64,000 bases of DNA from Xenorhabdus innexi (GCF_002632485.1 NZ_NIBU01000001.1:1-64000); one strand, 5' to 3'; numbered from the stretch's first letter, positions 8,628 through 19,749 are shown. Numbers and translations are program-made. The notes: generated by a model from the letters alone, not told the origin.

Positions 8628-10178
8628 TTATAGTGGGATAACCCAGCCAAGTTTTACAAGATATTCAGTAGCAGGCAGTAGACAAAACTCAACACACAGC
8701 AGACCCACAAGAGTCATCACAATAGTGTAAGGTAGCGCCATTATCACCATACGGCCATAAGACAGGCGAATCAATGGTGATAGCGCTGATGTCAACAGGA
8801 ACAGGAAAGCTGCCTGCCCGTTTGGTGTCGCTACTGATGGCAGGTTAGTCCCTGTATTAATGGCTACAGCCAGAAATTCATATTGTTGTTGTGAAATAAG
8901 GCCACTTTTGAGAGCAGACAGAGCTTCATTAATATAAACAGTCCCTACAAATACGTTATCAGATACTGCGGAAAGCAGCCCGTTACACAGGTAAAACAGG
9001 GAGAGTTGTGAAGCGGGTGAAGATTGCAGTACAAACTGAATAAAGGGGGTAAATAGTTGTTGATCAATAATGACCGCAACCACAGAAAAGAAAACAGTCA
9101 GTAATGCAGTGAAAGGTAAAGCTTCCTCAAAGGCTTTTCCTAAAGCATGTTCTTCAGTGATACCACAAAAAGCGGTAGCCATAATAATAACTGACAAGCC
9201 AATCAACCCGACTTCAGCTAAGTGGAACGCCAAAGCTACAATCAGCCAGATGCCGATTAAAGCCTGAACGACAAGCTGGGCTTTTTCCTGACGAGTACGT
9301 TTTTCAGCCGTTTTTTTTGCGTAGTCTTCCAAAACAGAGCGGACACGCTCAGGTAATTCAGCACCGTAACCAAACATTTTGAAATGTTCAACCAACAGAC
9401 AGACCAGCAGACCACAGATAAAAACAGGCACAGTGACGGGAGACATGCGGATAAAGAATGTCATGAAATCCCAGCCAACATGTTTTGCGATGATCAGGTT
9501 TTGTGGTTCACCAACCATAGTCATCACACCACCTAAGGCTGTACCGACCCCCGCATGCATCATCAGGCTGCGCAGAAATGCCCGGAATTGTTCCAGTGTC
9601 TGTCTTTTATCTTCATTATCAATAAACTGATCATCACTAAGGTCTATGTTGTCATTATGCTGACTGGAAAGATAACGATGATAAATGGAATAAAAACCAA
9701 CGGATACGCTGATAACAACAGCTATAACTGTTAAAGCATCAAGGAAGGCCGACAAAAATGCACTTGCCAGACAGAATGCCAATGCCAGCATTTTTTTGGA
9801 GCGAATGCTTAACAGTAGCTTGGTGAAAACAAATAGCAGAAGTTGCTTCATAAAGTAAATACCAGCAACCATGAAAATCAGCAGCAGGATAACTTCCAGA
9901 TTATTGCTGATTTCATGCCCTATCTGTTTTGGCGAGGTCATGCCGATAATTACAGCTTCAATAGCAAGTAACCCTCCCGGTTGCAAAGGATAACATTTTA
10001 AAGCCATTGCCAGTGTGAAGATAAATTCAACAACGAGCATCCAGCCTGCAACAAAGGGGCTGACAAAGAAAAAAACCAGTGGATTGATGATAAGAAAAAC
10101 AATGATAGCCAGCTTGTACCAATCCGGCGAATTACCGAGAAAGTTTTTCACCACTGCACGTCGTATACTGATTTCCAT
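8628..10178 (-). CDS. nhaB: Na+/H+ antiporter NhaB
   Basis: A 516-residue polytopic inner-membrane antiporter, equal in length to its enteric orthologues. It opens [20 protein letters not shown] and has the conserved segments [39 protein letters not shown] and [20 protein letters not shown]. It exports Na+ in exchange for protons and matters at neutral to alkaline pH and high salt. It is divergent from fadR, as in E. coli, with 358 nt between them that contain a degenerate ERIC element. Confidence 0.96.
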   Translation of the reverse strand: MEISIRRAVVKNFLGNSPDWYKLAIIVFLIINPLVFFFVSPFVAGWMLVVEFIFTLAMALKCYPLQPGGLLAIEAVIIGMTSPKQIGHEISNNLEVILLLIFMVAGIYFMKQLLLFVFTKLLLSIRSKKMLALAFCLASAFLSAFLDALTVIAVVISVSVGFYSIYHRYLSSQHNDNIDLSDDQFIDNEDKRQTLEQFRAFLRSLMMHAGVGTALGGVMTMVGEPQNLIIAKHVGWDFMTFFIRMSPVTVPVFICGLLVCLLVEHFKMFGYGAELPERVRSVLEDYAKKTAEKRTRQEKAQLVVQALIGIWLIVALAFHLAEVGLIGLSVIIMATAFCGITEEHALGKAFEEALPFTALLTVFFSVVAVIIDQQLFTPFIQFVLQSSPASQLSLFYLCNGLLSAVSDNVFVGTVYINEALSALKSGLISQQQYEFLAVAINTGTNLPSVATPNGQAAFLFLLTSALSPLIRLSYGRMVIMALPYTIVMTLVGLLCVEFCLLPATEYLVKLGWVIPL

Positions 10179-10227
10179 TATTATTAATATTCCTCTTCTG
10201 TGGATTCATGGGACATTTCTAAAGCAC

Positions 10228-10350
10228 AACATATTCGTTGTCTTTCCGGTTGCCTCTCTATGGCGGCTGCGCTCGCTTATTTCAGTTAGTTATATTATGA
10301 GCTATGTTCCTTCTTTACTACCTTGATGCAACTTGCAATACATTGAGTAT
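10228..10350. repeat. Degenerate ERIC element in the nhaB-fadR interval
   Basis: The stretch contains TCTTTCCGGTTGCCTCTC near one end and GCAACTTGCAATACATTGAG near the other, with GGCGGCTGCGCTCGC between them, all recognisable as worn ERIC sequence. It fills much of the 358-nt gap 10179-10536. The rest of that gap is AT-rich and should hold the nhaB and fadR promoters. Boundaries are approximate. Confidence 0.6.
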
Positions 10351-10536
10351 CATATGCTCTAACAGGTGGTAATTTAAGGGAATAATCTCATAATTAATTG
10401 GATAATAATTATATTTTTTTATGACCTCATTCACTCTTTCACGGTTTATTTATTATGTAACTATGTCGACTTGACGCATTCTGGTATGATCAGTGCTTAT
10501 TATTAGCCAATAAAACTGCTTTGGAATAGTTAAAAT

Positions 10537-11259
10537 ATGGTAATTAAGGCTCAGAGTCCTGCGAGTTTTGCGGAAGAGTATATTATTGAAAGTATATGGA
10601 ATAATCGTTTTCCACCAGGCTCTATACTGCCAGCAGAGCGTGAATTATCTGAATTAATCGGTGTTACCCGTACCACTTTGCGTGAAGTATTGCAGCGCCT
10701 TGCTCGTGATGGCTGGTTGACTATTCAGCATGGAAAACCAACAAAGGTCAATAACTTCTGGGAAACATCAGGTCTTAACATTCTGGAAACTCTGGCGCGT
10801 TTAGATCATGATCGTGTGCCTCAGTTGGTCGATAATTTATTGTCAGTCCGCACAAATATTGCAGCTATTTTTATCCGTACTGCATTCAGGCACAACCCGG
10901 AAAAATCACTGGAAGTTCTGGCGGAAAAAGATAAAGCAGAAGATACTGCTGAATCCTTCAGTTCTGTGGATTATGATATTTTCCGTGGGTTAGCGTTTGC
11001 ATCCGGCAATCCTATTTATGGGCTGATTATTAACGGATTAAAAGGGCTTTATACCCGTGTTGGCCGTTATTACTTTTCTAACCCCGAAGCCCGTAAACTA
11101 GCCCTGAATTTCTATCAGCAGCTGAGCTTACTGTGCCGGGAAGAAGCTCATGACAAGATCATTGAATGCGTACGTAATTATGGTAAAGACAGCGGAACTA
11201 TTTGGCATGAAATGCAAGGGATCATGTTCAATGATTTAACAGCAGCACGTCAGAATTGA
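10537..11259 (+). CDS. fadR: Fatty acid metabolism regulator FadR
   Basis: A 240-residue GntR-family regulator. The winged-helix DNA-binding domain spans residues 1-75 ([20 protein letters not shown], then [19 protein letters not shown]). The C-terminal acyl-CoA-binding domain follows ([20 protein letters not shown]). FadR represses fatty acid degradation genes and activates fabA and fabB; long-chain acyl-CoA releases it from DNA. The N-terminal half is almost identical to E. coli FadR. It is divergent from nhaB. Confidence 0.97.
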   Translation: MVIKAQSPASFAEEYIIESIWNNRFPPGSILPAERELSELIGVTRTTLREVLQRLARDGWLTIQHGKPTKVNNFWETSGLNILETLARLDHDRVPQLVDNLLSVRTNIAAIFIRTAFRHNPEKSLEVLAEKDKAEDTAESFSSVDYDIFRGLAFASGNPIYGLIINGLKGLYTRVGRYYFSNPEARKLALNFYQQLSLLCREEAHDKIIECVRNYGKDSGTIWHEMQGIMFNDLTAARQN

Positions 11260-11826
11260 TCAAATTACACCCTACCCAATTTTCAATTTGATTCCTTGAG
11301 CTAGCCTATTTTTTTAAAGGCGAATTACATTACGTAGTTCGCCGCTTCCCATTTGTCTTATAATTGCCCCTATATGTGGTATGCCCTTCGTCTTTCACGT
11401 TGCTTCTTTTGACTGCGTCAACTCACTCCGGTCACTTACCAAACTGTAAAATGAAAATTTTTAAATGATTATGCTGTTCAGTTTATATTGAATAAGGGCT
11501 TTATTCTAAAAAAATTATTAATTTTAGATTAAAATAAAACAGGATTATGTGAATATAATGTTGGTTTTTTTCCGGTTAAATCACTTTTTCTGATATTTAT
11601 ATAATCAATCAATAGTATTTTATTCTACTTTATTTAATTGTATTTGCTGGTATTTTATTGTTTTTCTACATGGTAAAGAAGATTGTTTTATCAATATTTT
11701 GTAATGAAATTGTGATTCAAATCCTAAAATTCAATTAATGCTTTCATGGTCTATTATTCTGTGTTGGATTTTTCTATTTAGCATATTATGCTTGTCTGCG
11801 TATGTTTCTTATCAGTAGGGGGCAGA
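11260..11826. other. Intergenic region upstream of dadAX
   Basis: A 567-nt gap with no supported gene. It contains half an ERIC element (11379-11440) and then a long, very AT-rich stretch leading to dadA. In E. coli the dad operon is controlled by Lrp and CRP over an extended upstream region, and this stretch is the natural place for it. I did not find an unambiguous CRP site. Confidence 0.45.
11379..11440. repeat. Truncated ERIC element
   Basis: TATGCCCTTCGTCTTTCACG followed by TTGCTTC, then CTGCGTCAACTCACTCCGGT and CACTTACC. This is the left half of an ERIC repeat ending at the central CACTTAC. The other half is absent. Confidence 0.7.
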
Positions 11827-13128
11827 ATGAAAGTCCTTATTTTAGGCAGTGGGGTTATTGGTGTCACCAGCGCTTGGTATCTGGCTCAGGAAGGTCATGA
11901 AGTTATAGTCGTCGATCGCCAGCAAAGCGCTGCCGAAGAAACGAGTGCAGGTAATGCAGGGCAAATTTCACCCGGATATTCAACACCCTGGGGGGCTCCG
12001 GGTATCCCGTTAAAAGCGATAAAATGGCTGTTCCAACGCCATGCCCCGTTAGCTATTCGTCCTGATGGTTCATTATTTCAGTTGCGCTGGATGTGGCAAA
12101 TGCTGCGTAACTGTGATGCCGACCATTATGCGATGAATAAAAGCAGAATGTTGCGTCTGGCTGAATATAGCCGTGACTGTATTAAACAACTGAGAGCGGA
12201 TACCGGTATCCAATATGAAGAGCGTCTGGGTGGCACATTGCAGCTATTCAGAACCGCTAAACAGTTTGATAGTGCCGCTAAGGATATTACGGTACTGGAA
12301 CAGGAAGGCGTTCCTTATCGGTTATTGACGGCTGATCAATTAGCATCAGTTGAACCTGCACTTGCTCACTCTTCCCATAAATTGACGGGGGGATTGCAGC
12401 TTCCCAATGATGAAACTGGTGACTGCCAGATTTTTACGAAAGAACTGGCCAAAATGGCAGAAAAAGCGGGTGTCAGATTTATATTTAACAAACAGGTTAA
12501 ACAAATTCTGGTGGATGGGGATAAGATCATCGGTATTCAGTGCGATGATGGTGTTATGACCGCAGATCAGTATGTGATAGCGATGGGGGCTTATTCCACA
12601 GAATTGCTGAAAGGCCTTGTCACAATTCCGGTTTATCCAATGAAAGGTTATTCGCTGACAATGCCGATAATGGATGAAACACGTTCACCTGCTTCAACAA
12701 TACTGGATGAAACTTATAAAATTGCCATCACCCGTTTTGATAATCGTATCCGTGTTGGTGGGATGGCAGAGGTAGTCGGTTTCAATCTGGATGTACTGAA
12801 AAGCCGCTGTGAGACACTAAAAATGGTCGTTGACGATCTTTACCACAACGGTGGCAATATTGCAGAAGCATCATTCTGGGCTGGGTTACGTCCGATGACA
12901 CCGGATGGTACACCTATTGTTGGCCCTACTAAATACGCTAATCTTTATCTGAATACCGGGCATGGGACATTAGGCTGGACGATGGCTTGTGGTTCAGGAA
13001 AGCTGTTATCTGATTTAATTTCAGGTAAAAAAACTGACATTGTTGCGGATGATCTTTCCGTATTCAGATACATCGATGGGTTTAATACTAAAGTGCTTCG
13101 GATGAAGCATCGCTTACATACTGCGTAA
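11827..13128 (+). CDS. dadA: D-amino acid dehydrogenase DadA
   Basis: A 433-residue FAD-dependent dehydrogenase on the inner membrane that oxidises D-alanine to pyruvate and ammonia. The N-terminal dinucleotide-binding motif is [20 protein letters not shown], followed by the DadA-type [20 protein letters not shown]. The C-terminal FAD-contact segment is [20 protein letters not shown]. The frame is open further upstream, but the ATG at 11827 gives the family's standard start and has a G-rich ribosome binding site just before it. dadX follows 21 nt later, forming the usual dad operon. Confidence 0.95.
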   Translation: MKVLILGSGVIGVTSAWYLAQEGHEVIVVDRQQSAAEETSAGNAGQISPGYSTPWGAPGIPLKAIKWLFQRHAPLAIRPDGSLFQLRWMWQMLRNCDADHYAMNKSRMLRLAEYSRDCIKQLRADTGIQYEERLGGTLQLFRTAKQFDSAAKDITVLEQEGVPYRLLTADQLASVEPALAHSSHKLTGGLQLPNDETGDCQIFTKELAKMAEKAGVRFIFNKQVKQILVDGDKIIGIQCDDGVMTADQYVIAMGAYSTELLKGLVTIPVYPMKGYSLTMPIMDETRSPASTILDETYKIAITRFDNRIRVGGMAEVVGFNLDVLKSRCETLKMVVDDLYHNGGNIAEASFWAGLRPMTPDGTPIVGPTKYANLYLNTGHGTLGWTMACGSGKLLSDLISGKKTDIVADDLSVFRYIDGFNTKVLRMKHRLHTA

Positions 13129-13149
13129 AGTAAATTAGAAGGGGCCAGC

Positions 13150-14217
13150 ATGCCACGTCCTATTTTGGCAACGATCCATCTTGATGCATTCCGGCATAAC
13201 CTGACCATTATCCGTCAGAAGGTTGGTTACAGTAAAATTTGGTCGGTAGTGAAAGCGAATGCATATGGGCATGGGTTGGACAGAATATGGCAATCACTCA
13301 TGCAGACAGATGGTTTTGCTCTGCTTGATATGAATGAAGCTATTTATTTGAGAAAACAGGGGTGGCAAGGGCCTATTCTGTTGTTAGAAGGCTTTTTCAA
13401 AGCCGCAGATTTGCAGATAATCAATAAATATAATCTGACAACTACAGTGCATAGCCATTGGCAGCTTAAGGCAATAGAAGAGGCGGCATTCGATAAACCT
13501 GTAAATATCTATTTAAAACTTAACAGTGGCATGAACCGTCTGGGTTTCACACCCGATGAATATCCACAGATAGTATCAATGGCGAGTGGGATAAAGAATA
13601 TCAGCTCCGTCACTTTAATGACCCATTTTGCGAATTCTGACAATGAAATTGGTGTCAGTGAGCAATTCACAGTTGTCAGGCAACTCAAAATGGACTCACT
13701 TCAGCACTGTCTGGCTAATTCTGGTGCAGTACTATGGCATCCGGAAACGCACGCTGATTGGGTAAGGCCGGGGATTATTCTATACGGAGCATCTCCCAGC
13801 GGGAAGTGGCGTGATATTGCAGATACAGGATTGAGACCAACGATGAGCCTGAGAAGTGAGATTATTGCTGTTCATGAACTTGCGAAAGGTGCAAAAATTG
13901 GTTACGGCAGCCACTATACCACGCAGCGTGTAACCAGAGTGGGTACTGTTGCATGTGGGTATGCTGATGGCTATCCTCGGCATGCGTCAACGGGATCACC
14001 TGTTATCGTTGACGGTATTCGCACTTGTGTGTTGGGAGCGGTCTCAATGGATATGATGACGGTGGATCTGACACCGTGCCCGGAGGCAACAATCGGTAGC
14101 TCAGTTGAGCTGTGGGGAAAACACCTGCCCGTGGATGAAGTGGCAGAGTTTGCAGGAACGATAGGTTATGAACTGCTGTGCGCTTTAGCCAGACGTGTTC
14201 CGGTGGTTGTTGATTAA
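13150..14217 (+). CDS. dadX: Catabolic alanine racemase DadX
   Basis: A 355-residue PLP-dependent alanine racemase (E. coli DadX has 356). The PLP lysine is in WSVVKANAYGHGLDR at about residue 35. The second catalytic region is RVGTVACGYADGYPRH, and the catalytic tyrosine lies in KIGYGSHYTT. It converts L-Ala to D-Ala, which DadA then oxidises. It is immediately downstream of dadA in the same operon, with AAGGGGCC before the ATG. Catabolic rather than biosynthetic function is inferred from operon context. Confidence 0.95.
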   Translation: MPRPILATIHLDAFRHNLTIIRQKVGYSKIWSVVKANAYGHGLDRIWQSLMQTDGFALLDMNEAIYLRKQGWQGPILLLEGFFKAADLQIINKYNLTTTVHSHWQLKAIEEAAFDKPVNIYLKLNSGMNRLGFTPDEYPQIVSMASGIKNISSVTLMTHFANSDNEIGVSEQFTVVRQLKMDSLQHCLANSGAVLWHPETHADWVRPGIILYGASPSGKWRDIADTGLRPTMSLRSEIIAVHELAKGAKIGYGSHYTTQRVTRVGTVACGYADGYPRHASTGSPVIVDGIRTCVLGAVSMDMMTVDLTPCPEATIGSSVELWGKHLPVDEVAEFAGTIGYELLCALARRVPVVVD

Positions 14218-14218
14218 T

Positions 14219-14281
14219 GATATCCCCTTCGTCTTTCAAGCCGCCTCTTTGTTAGCTGCAACTTGAATCCATTGGATATAC
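14219..14281. repeat. ERIC-derived mini element
   Basis: Both ERIC ends are present (ATATCCCCTTCGTCTTTCAA at the left, CAACTTGAATCCATTGGATA at the right), but most of the middle is gone after CTCTTTGTTAGCTG. It lies directly behind the dadX stop codon and may contribute to the mRNA 3' structure. Confidence 0.75.
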
Positions 14282-14396
14282 TTATTTTTTTATTTTCTCA
14301 GGCATTTTTTCGTACTGCTCCCATGCCAGTGATGGGGTATTGGCAGTTTGAATCAATGCCTGTTATTCAGTTTCAATTCTGTTCAATCAGTTACGT

Positions 14397-15272
14397 TTAG
14401 TTTGTATGGCGGCAACGCAGAACGACAGAAAGCTTACCGGGGTTACCATTTTTGGAATACAAAGGGCTACTGATACGAGCCGTTTCAACACAGACCATAT
14501 TTTTATAGCCTTCTTTTTCCATATCTTTCATGCTGCCTGATAACTCGGCACCGGGATTCCAGCAAACAATATCACTGTGATGGTAGTGATGAACTTCGAT
14601 AGTACGCTTCCATTGCTTATCTCTGATTAGGCTGAAATCTTCTGGTTCTGTGTAAATGCGATCAGTACGTTTCTGAAAAACTAATTCTTCACTAGTAGTT
14701 TGCTGTGTTTTGTTTGTTATCGAGTCGATAAAATGGCTACCTAACCCATTGACCTTAATTTGTTCTATTTCACTGATATTAAAATAAGAATGTAGTGCGC
14801 ATGTGGTTTGATACTCCCCGTAGGATTCCAGTTCTACCTCACAGGTTTCACCTAATTTAAAACGGGCAATAAGTGTAAATTCATGCGGCCATAATTGTTC
14901 GGTATACTCGTTGTTTTGCAGTATGAACATCAAAATAACACCATTTTCATGTTCATGATGCCCTTTAAATTCCCATGGTAAGATTCGGGCGAAGCCATGA
15001 CTTGGTGTACCCTGAGGACCAAACCATGGCCAACAGATGGGAATGCCGCCACGGATAGCAGTTCCTGCACAAAGTTTTGTATTATTACTTAACCATAATA
15101 CCGGTTTTTCACCACTGGGTTGCCATGCCATAAGGTGTGCGCCTTGGATGCTGATTGCGCTACGGACTTTAGGATGAGTAATCACAATTAATGGAAACCC
15201 ATCAATATCCCGTTGGCTGATATTAGGTGATATCTGTTTTACAATCGGCAATGAGAAAATTTTATCAAACAT
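14397..15272 (-). CDS. yeaD: D-hexose-6-phosphate mutarotase YeaD
   Basis: A protein of about 291 residues (E. coli YeaD 294) of the galactose mutarotase-like epimerase family. Family motifs include VRSAISIQGAHLMAWQPSGE, VLWLSNNTKLCAGTAIRGG, CWPWFG, SHGFAR and CALHSYFNIS. It interconverts anomers of hexose-6-phosphates, probably glucose-6-phosphate. It is downstream of gapA on the same strand, as in E. coli. Three ATG codons occur in a row (15278, 15275, 15272); the last has AAGG at the best spacing. A longer upstream extension has no family support. Confidence 0.9.
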   Translation of the reverse strand: MFDKIFSLPIVKQISPNISQRDIDGFPLIVITHPKVRSAISIQGAHLMAWQPSGEKPVLWLSNNTKLCAGTAIRGGIPICWPWFGPQGTPSHGFARILPWEFKGHHEHENGVILMFILQNNEYTEQLWPHEFTLIARFKLGETCEVELESYGEYQTTCALHSYFNISEIEQIKVNGLGSHFIDSITNKTQQTTSEELVFQKRTDRIYTEPEDFSLIRDKQWKRTIEVHHYHHSDIVCWNPGAELSGSMKDMEKEGYKNMVCVETARISSPLYSKNGNPGKLSVVLRCRHTN

Positions 15273-15339
15273 CATCATGACCTTACATAAACTTCTAGTG
15301 ATGGTTAGTGAAGGCAAGAATAGCTTATTGTGGGAAAGT

Positions 15340-15371
15340 GGCAAAATAAAAGTCACCGGTAAAGGTGACTT
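15340..15371 (-). terminator. Rho-independent terminator of gapA
   Basis: An 8-bp stem (AAGTCACC 15350-15357 / GGTGACTT 15364-15371), 6-nt loop, followed on the minus strand by TTTATTTTGC. It lies between gapA and yeaD. Confidence 0.75.
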
Positions 15372-15384
15372 ATTGAACAATGAT

Positions 15385-15445
15385 TATACCCATTGCTTTT
15401 CAGGTTGCGAGTTTGTGGTCTGCAACCTGAAATTCATAAAGTATA
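15385..15445. repeat. ERIC-derived mini element with perfect hairpin
   Basis: TATACCC starts the element and GTATA ends it. Inside, TTTCAGGTTGC (15398-15408) pairs perfectly with GCAACCTGAAA (15422-15432). It looks like the two ERIC ends with the centre deleted, and lies nine bases past the gapA stop codon, where its RNA would fold. Confidence 0.6.
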
Positions 15446-15454
15446 TAGGTTCTG

Positions 15455-16600
<1,146 letters not shown>

Positions 16601-16657
16601 TTACGCGCACTATTATCGGGGTATAAGGAGATATTTAAAGTTCTCATTAATAAGATA

Positions 16658-16673
16658 TGTGAGATTTATCACA
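16658..16673. promoter_or_regulatory. CRP-binding site between gapA and msrB
   Basis: TGTGAGATTTATCACA is an exact match to the CRP core TGTGA-N6-TCACA. It lies in the 340-nt divergent interval 16451-16790, about 210 bp upstream of gapA and 118 bp upstream of msrB. E. coli gapA has a CRP-regulated promoter, so gapA is the likely target. Confidence 0.75.
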
Positions 16674-16790
16674 ATTAGTAAAGTAAATCATCATGTTGAA
16701 TGAGTTAAAATGCGATTTAACATTTTACTATTTGCTTTTGTTGTTTTCGGTGCTTTTTGTTGAAAATATTGGCCTTAAAAGGTGGTTACC

Positions 16791-17198
16791 ATGGCTAAAG
16801 ATATCTCTCTTTCTCTCGAACAGCTCAGTGAAATGCAGCGTTATGTTACGCAGAATGCAGGTACTGAGCCGCCATTTTCAGGAAAACTGTTGCACAACAA
16901 AAACAGTGGTATTTATCATTGCCTGTGCTGCTCTCAGCCGTTATTTGTTTCTGACACCAAATTTGATTCCGGTTGTGGGTGGCCAAGTTTTTATCAACCG
17001 GTTAATGATAAATGCATCAACTATATTGATGATTATTCTCATAACATGCATCGGATAGAAGTGCGTTGCAGCTATTGTCAGGCGCATCTGGGGCATGTTT
17101 TTCCCGATGGCCCCAAACCGACAGGGGAGCGTTTTTGTATTAATTCGGCTGCGCTGCGTTTCATTGATGAAGATTCAGGAGAGGAAATTACCGGTTAA
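16791..17198 (+). CDS. msrB: Methionine-R-sulfoxide reductase MsrB
   Basis: A 135-residue enzyme that reduces methionine R-sulfoxides in proteins with thioredoxin. Two zinc CxxC motifs are visible (CLCCSQ and CSYCQA). The family motifs are [10 protein letters not shown] and [20 protein letters not shown], with the catalytic Cys in RFCINSA. An upstream GTG in frame is part of the ribosome binding site AAGGTGG, which favours the ATG at 16791. It is divergent from gapA and followed by yeaC, as in E. coli. Confidence 0.95.
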   Translation: MAKDISLSLEQLSEMQRYVTQNAGTEPPFSGKLLHNKNSGIYHCLCCSQPLFVSDTKFDSGCGWPSFYQPVNDKCINYIDDYSHNMHRIEVRCSYCQAHLGHVFPDGPKPTGERFCINSAALRFIDEDSGEEITG

Positions 17199-17345
17199 TT
17201 TGATGGTTAGAACGGTTTTTGACCAAATCATGATGTAAATCGGCAAATGAAATAGAATCGATTCAGCTTGTGATGCCAGTATGCAATTTTTCAGTAACTG
17301 GTTTTTAGTAAGTGGTTTTAAATAACTAGTTTTAAGGAAATATCG

Positions 17346-17627
17346 ATGAATTTAGATGATTTACTCTCTGTCATGACGCCTGAGATTTACCAGCGATTGG
17401 TTCAGGCTGTTGAGTTAGGGAAATGGCAGGATGGTGTTTCATTAACACCAGAGCAAAAAGAACACAGCCTGCAAATGGTCATGCTTTGGCAGGCCAGACA
17501 TAATCATAATCCTGAACATATGACGATTGGCACGGATGGCCAAATTGCCGTAAAAAGCAAACAAGAGCTGAAGACTATGTTTCAGTCAGAAATGGTTGCC
17601 AGGTTAAAGCCGCAATCAGAAGAATGA
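17346..17627 (+). CDS. yeaC: DUF1315 family protein YeaC
   Basis: A 93-residue soluble protein with no known function. It matches YeaC closely: MNLDDLLSVMTPEIYQRLVQ, AVELGKWQDGVSLTPEQKE, QMVMLWQARHNHNPEHMTIG. A ribosome binding site AAGGAAA precedes the ATG. It follows msrB with the same spacing and order as in other enterics. The conserved linkage to msrB is the only functional hint. Confidence 0.9.
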   Translation: MNLDDLLSVMTPEIYQRLVQAVELGKWQDGVSLTPEQKEHSLQMVMLWQARHNHNPEHMTIGTDGQIAVKSKQELKTMFQSEMVARLKPQSEE

Positions 17628-17646
17628 ATCATCAGGTTAAATGATA

Positions 17647-17684
17647 ACCTCGTTCTTATACACATCAGTAGGAAAGAACGAGGT
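17647..17684. terminator. Hairpin between convergent yeaC and pncA
   Basis: An 11-bp perfect inverted repeat (ACCTCGTTCTT 17647-17657 / AAGAACGAGGT 17674-17684), 16-nt loop. It lies 20 nt past yeaC. The T-tract is weak on both strands, so termination is inferred from position. Confidence 0.5.
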
Positions 17685-17745
17685 CAGTTTGATTTCAGGG
17701 ATATATTTATAGCGGTTTGCGGGTAACAAATATTTTTTCGGTACG

Positions 17746-18381
17746 CTAAAAAAGAGCTGTTATCTCCTGCAATGGAGCAAATTTGGCACCTTTAGCTGCC
17801 ATTTCCTCAATAGCCCTCAGGCTGTCATCTGCCTGAATATTAACCCCGCGACAGCCTTCTGTAATGACGTAAGTTTCATATCCGTGCTCTAATGCATCTA
17901 ATACCGTGAACTTTACACAGTAATCAGTAGCAATACCCAGAATAAGCAGGCGATTGATATGTTGCTCTGACAGCCAGTGATGTAATCGGGTAGCATTTTT
18001 ACGGTCGTTATCAAAAAATGCACTATAACTGTCTATTTGTGGATTTTCACCTTTGCGGAAAACTTCCTGAATAGCTGCGTGGTTTAAGGCTGGATGAAAC
18101 TCTGCGCCACTTTTCCCTTGTACACAGTGTACAGGCCACCATATTTGAGGGATACCGTTCAATACACCTAATTCACCAACTGGCTGGCCTGAGTTCACAG
18201 CAAAACTCATATGATCGGAAGGGTGCCAGTCCTGACTGGCGATAATGCTGACACTGTATTGCTGACACAGTTGTATAGCTTCATTTGCCACTGCGATAAC
18301 TTCTTCGCTTTCCTTGACTGCCAGTGCGCCACCTGTACAGAAGTCATTTTGTAGATCGATCAGTAATAGTGCGGTTTTCAT
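17746..18381 (-). CDS. pncA: Nicotinamidase PncA
   Basis: A 211-residue nicotinamidase that hydrolyses nicotinamide to nicotinate for NAD+ salvage. The catalytic triad is visible: Asp in LLIDLQNDFC (about residue 10), Lys in VFRKGENPQIDSYSAF, and Cys in LGIATDYCVKFT. Metal-binding Asp and His lie in ASQDWHPSDH. The ATG at 18381 has GAGGA five bases upstream and is preferred to the ATG at 18393, which overlaps the ansA stop. It is the second gene of an ansA-pncA operon, as in E. coli. Confidence 0.94.
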   Translation of the reverse strand: MKTALLLIDLQNDFCTGGALAVKESEEVIAVANEAIQLCQQYSVSIIASQDWHPSDHMSFAVNSGQPVGELGVLNGIPQIWWPVHCVQGKSGAEFHPALNHAAIQEVFRKGENPQIDSYSAFFDNDRKNATRLHHWLSEQHINRLLILGIATDYCVKFTVLDALEHGYETYVITEGCRGVNIQADDSLRAIEEMAAKGAKFAPLQEITALF

Positions 18382-18392
18382 TATATTCCTCA

Positions 18393-19412
18393 TTACTTGT
18401 CGGAGTGGCTCAATTCTCCGCGTATATTCTGCTGCATCAGTGAACGAATTTCGTCGATTTCGTAGTGCTGGCTTAACAGGTAGTGAAGTTTAGTCAGGGT
18501 TGCTTCAAATGTCATATCATAGCCGCTGATCACGCCTGATTCAGCCAATGCATGGCCGTTAGCATAACCTTCCATGTTGACCCGCCCGGAAATACATTGT
18601 GTCAAGTTGATGACAATGATGCCTCTTTCAGTCGCCTCTTTTAAAATACGTAATAAATCAGGGCGCTGCGGGGCATTGCCGACACCATAAGAGCGTAAAA
18701 TCAATGCCTTGACAGGCTGCATCAGGATGTTTTCAACCACCTGACTGGATAACCCCGGGTAGATGGTCACTACGCCAATTGGCTGTGATCTGATTTGATG
18801 TACGATAAAATCACCATGACCAGCAGGCAGTGGTGCGGTATTAAATTTTCGGATATTGATCCCAGCTTCGATAAGCGGAGGATAATTGGGAGAGGAAAAG
18901 GCATCAAAACCGTCAGCATGGGCTTTGACTGTTCTGTTCCCTCGATACAGTTTGTTGTTGAAAAACAGACTGACTTCGTTGACGGGATAATTAGCTGCCA
19001 GATACAGGGCATTGAGCAAATTTGTCTGTCCGTCTGAACGCAATGCTTCCAAAGGAATTTGTGACCCTGTCACGATAACCGGCTTGTTGAGGTTTTCAAA
19101 CATGAATGAGAGGGCTGAGGAGGTAAAAGCCATGGTATCAGTACCATGCAGGATCACAAAACCATCGTAATCATGGTAATTCTGGTAAATATCACTGGCG
19201 ATAATTCCCCAATCATCTGGACTCATGTCAGAAGAATCAATAAGGGGGTGATGTTCACGGATAGTGAATGTAGGCATTTCTGGGCGATGAAACTCCGGCA
19301 TTTGTGTCAACTGTCGCTGTAAATGACCAGAGACGGGAATGTAACCATTGGGAGAGTGCTGCATTCCAATTGTTCCGCCCGTATAAACAACATAAATAGA
19401 TTTCTTCTGCAT
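18393..19412 (-). CDS. ansA: Cytoplasmic L-asparaginase I
   Basis: A 339-residue type I asparaginase (E. coli AnsA 338) that converts asparagine to aspartate and ammonia in the cytoplasm. Both catalytic threonine motifs are present: VVYTGGTIGMQ near the N-terminus and FVILHGTDTMAFTSSALSFM near residue 90. There is no signal peptide, unlike AnsB. It is followed directly by pncA, with the start codons of the two nearly overlapping. Confidence 0.96.
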   Translation of the reverse strand: MQKKSIYVVYTGGTIGMQHSPNGYIPVSGHLQRQLTQMPEFHRPEMPTFTIREHHPLIDSSDMSPDDWGIIASDIYQNYHDYDGFVILHGTDTMAFTSSALSFMFENLNKPVIVTGSQIPLEALRSDGQTNLLNALYLAANYPVNEVSLFFNNKLYRGNRTVKAHADGFDAFSSPNYPPLIEAGINIRKFNTAPLPAGHGDFIVHQIRSQPIGVVTIYPGLSSQVVENILMQPVKALILRSYGVGNAPQRPDLLRILKEATERGIIVINLTQCISGRVNMEGYANGHALAESGVISGYDMTFEATLTKLHYLLSQHYEIDEIRSLMQQNIRGELSHSDK

Positions 19413-19473
19413 GGTAGTACCCCAAAACAGTACTTTGATAAAATTCTCTGCCGATTATAGGGGGTATAAGGAA

Positions 19474-19547
19474 TAAAAAAAGCCTGATATATACCCTTGT
19501 TGAGTAATACAACTCAAAATTCGCTGGGCATATAAGATTCAGGCTTT
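19474..19547 (-). terminator. sppA terminator with a very long loop
   Basis: AAAGCCTGA (19479-19487) pairs with TCAGGCTTT (19539-19547). On the minus strand the stem is followed by a run of T residues (complement of 19474-19478). The 51-nt loop contains an ERIC-like mini element, described separately. It separates sppA from ansA. Confidence 0.65.
19489..19534. repeat. ERIC-like mini element inside the sppA terminator loop
   Basis: ATATACCC at one end and GGGCATATA at the other frame a hairpin TTGAGT / ACTCAA. The right arm resembles the ERIC end CAACTTGAAATCCATTGGGT. It occupies nearly the whole loop of the terminator stem. Confidence 0.5.
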
Positions 19548-19552
19548 AAATT

Positions 19553-19749
19553 TATAGCCTTCGGCTTTCAAGTTGCCTCTTTGTTAGCTGCGTTCACTCA
19601 CCCCGGTCACATAGTTATCTATGCTCCCGGGGATTAGTTAACGGCTCCTGTCTTTCACCGGAGGTCAGCCTTTGGCTGGGCAAATTCGTTCCCGACGAAT
19701 TTGTCATCCCTTTGCCACCGCGATACGACTCGAAATCCATTGGCTATAG
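19553..19749. repeat. ERIC element with an internal insertion
   Basis: The left part is a clear ERIC repeat: CTTTCAAGTTGCCTCTTTGT, then GCTGCGTTCACTCACCCCGG, TCACATAGTTATCTATGCTC and CCGGGGATTAG. After that a segment of roughly 100 bases, including a 9-bp hairpin CAAATTCGT / ACGAATTTG (19681-19703), precedes the ERIC end CGAAATCCATTGGCTATAG. It sits just downstream of sppA, so it would be transcribed into the sppA 3' untranslated region. Confidence 0.8.
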
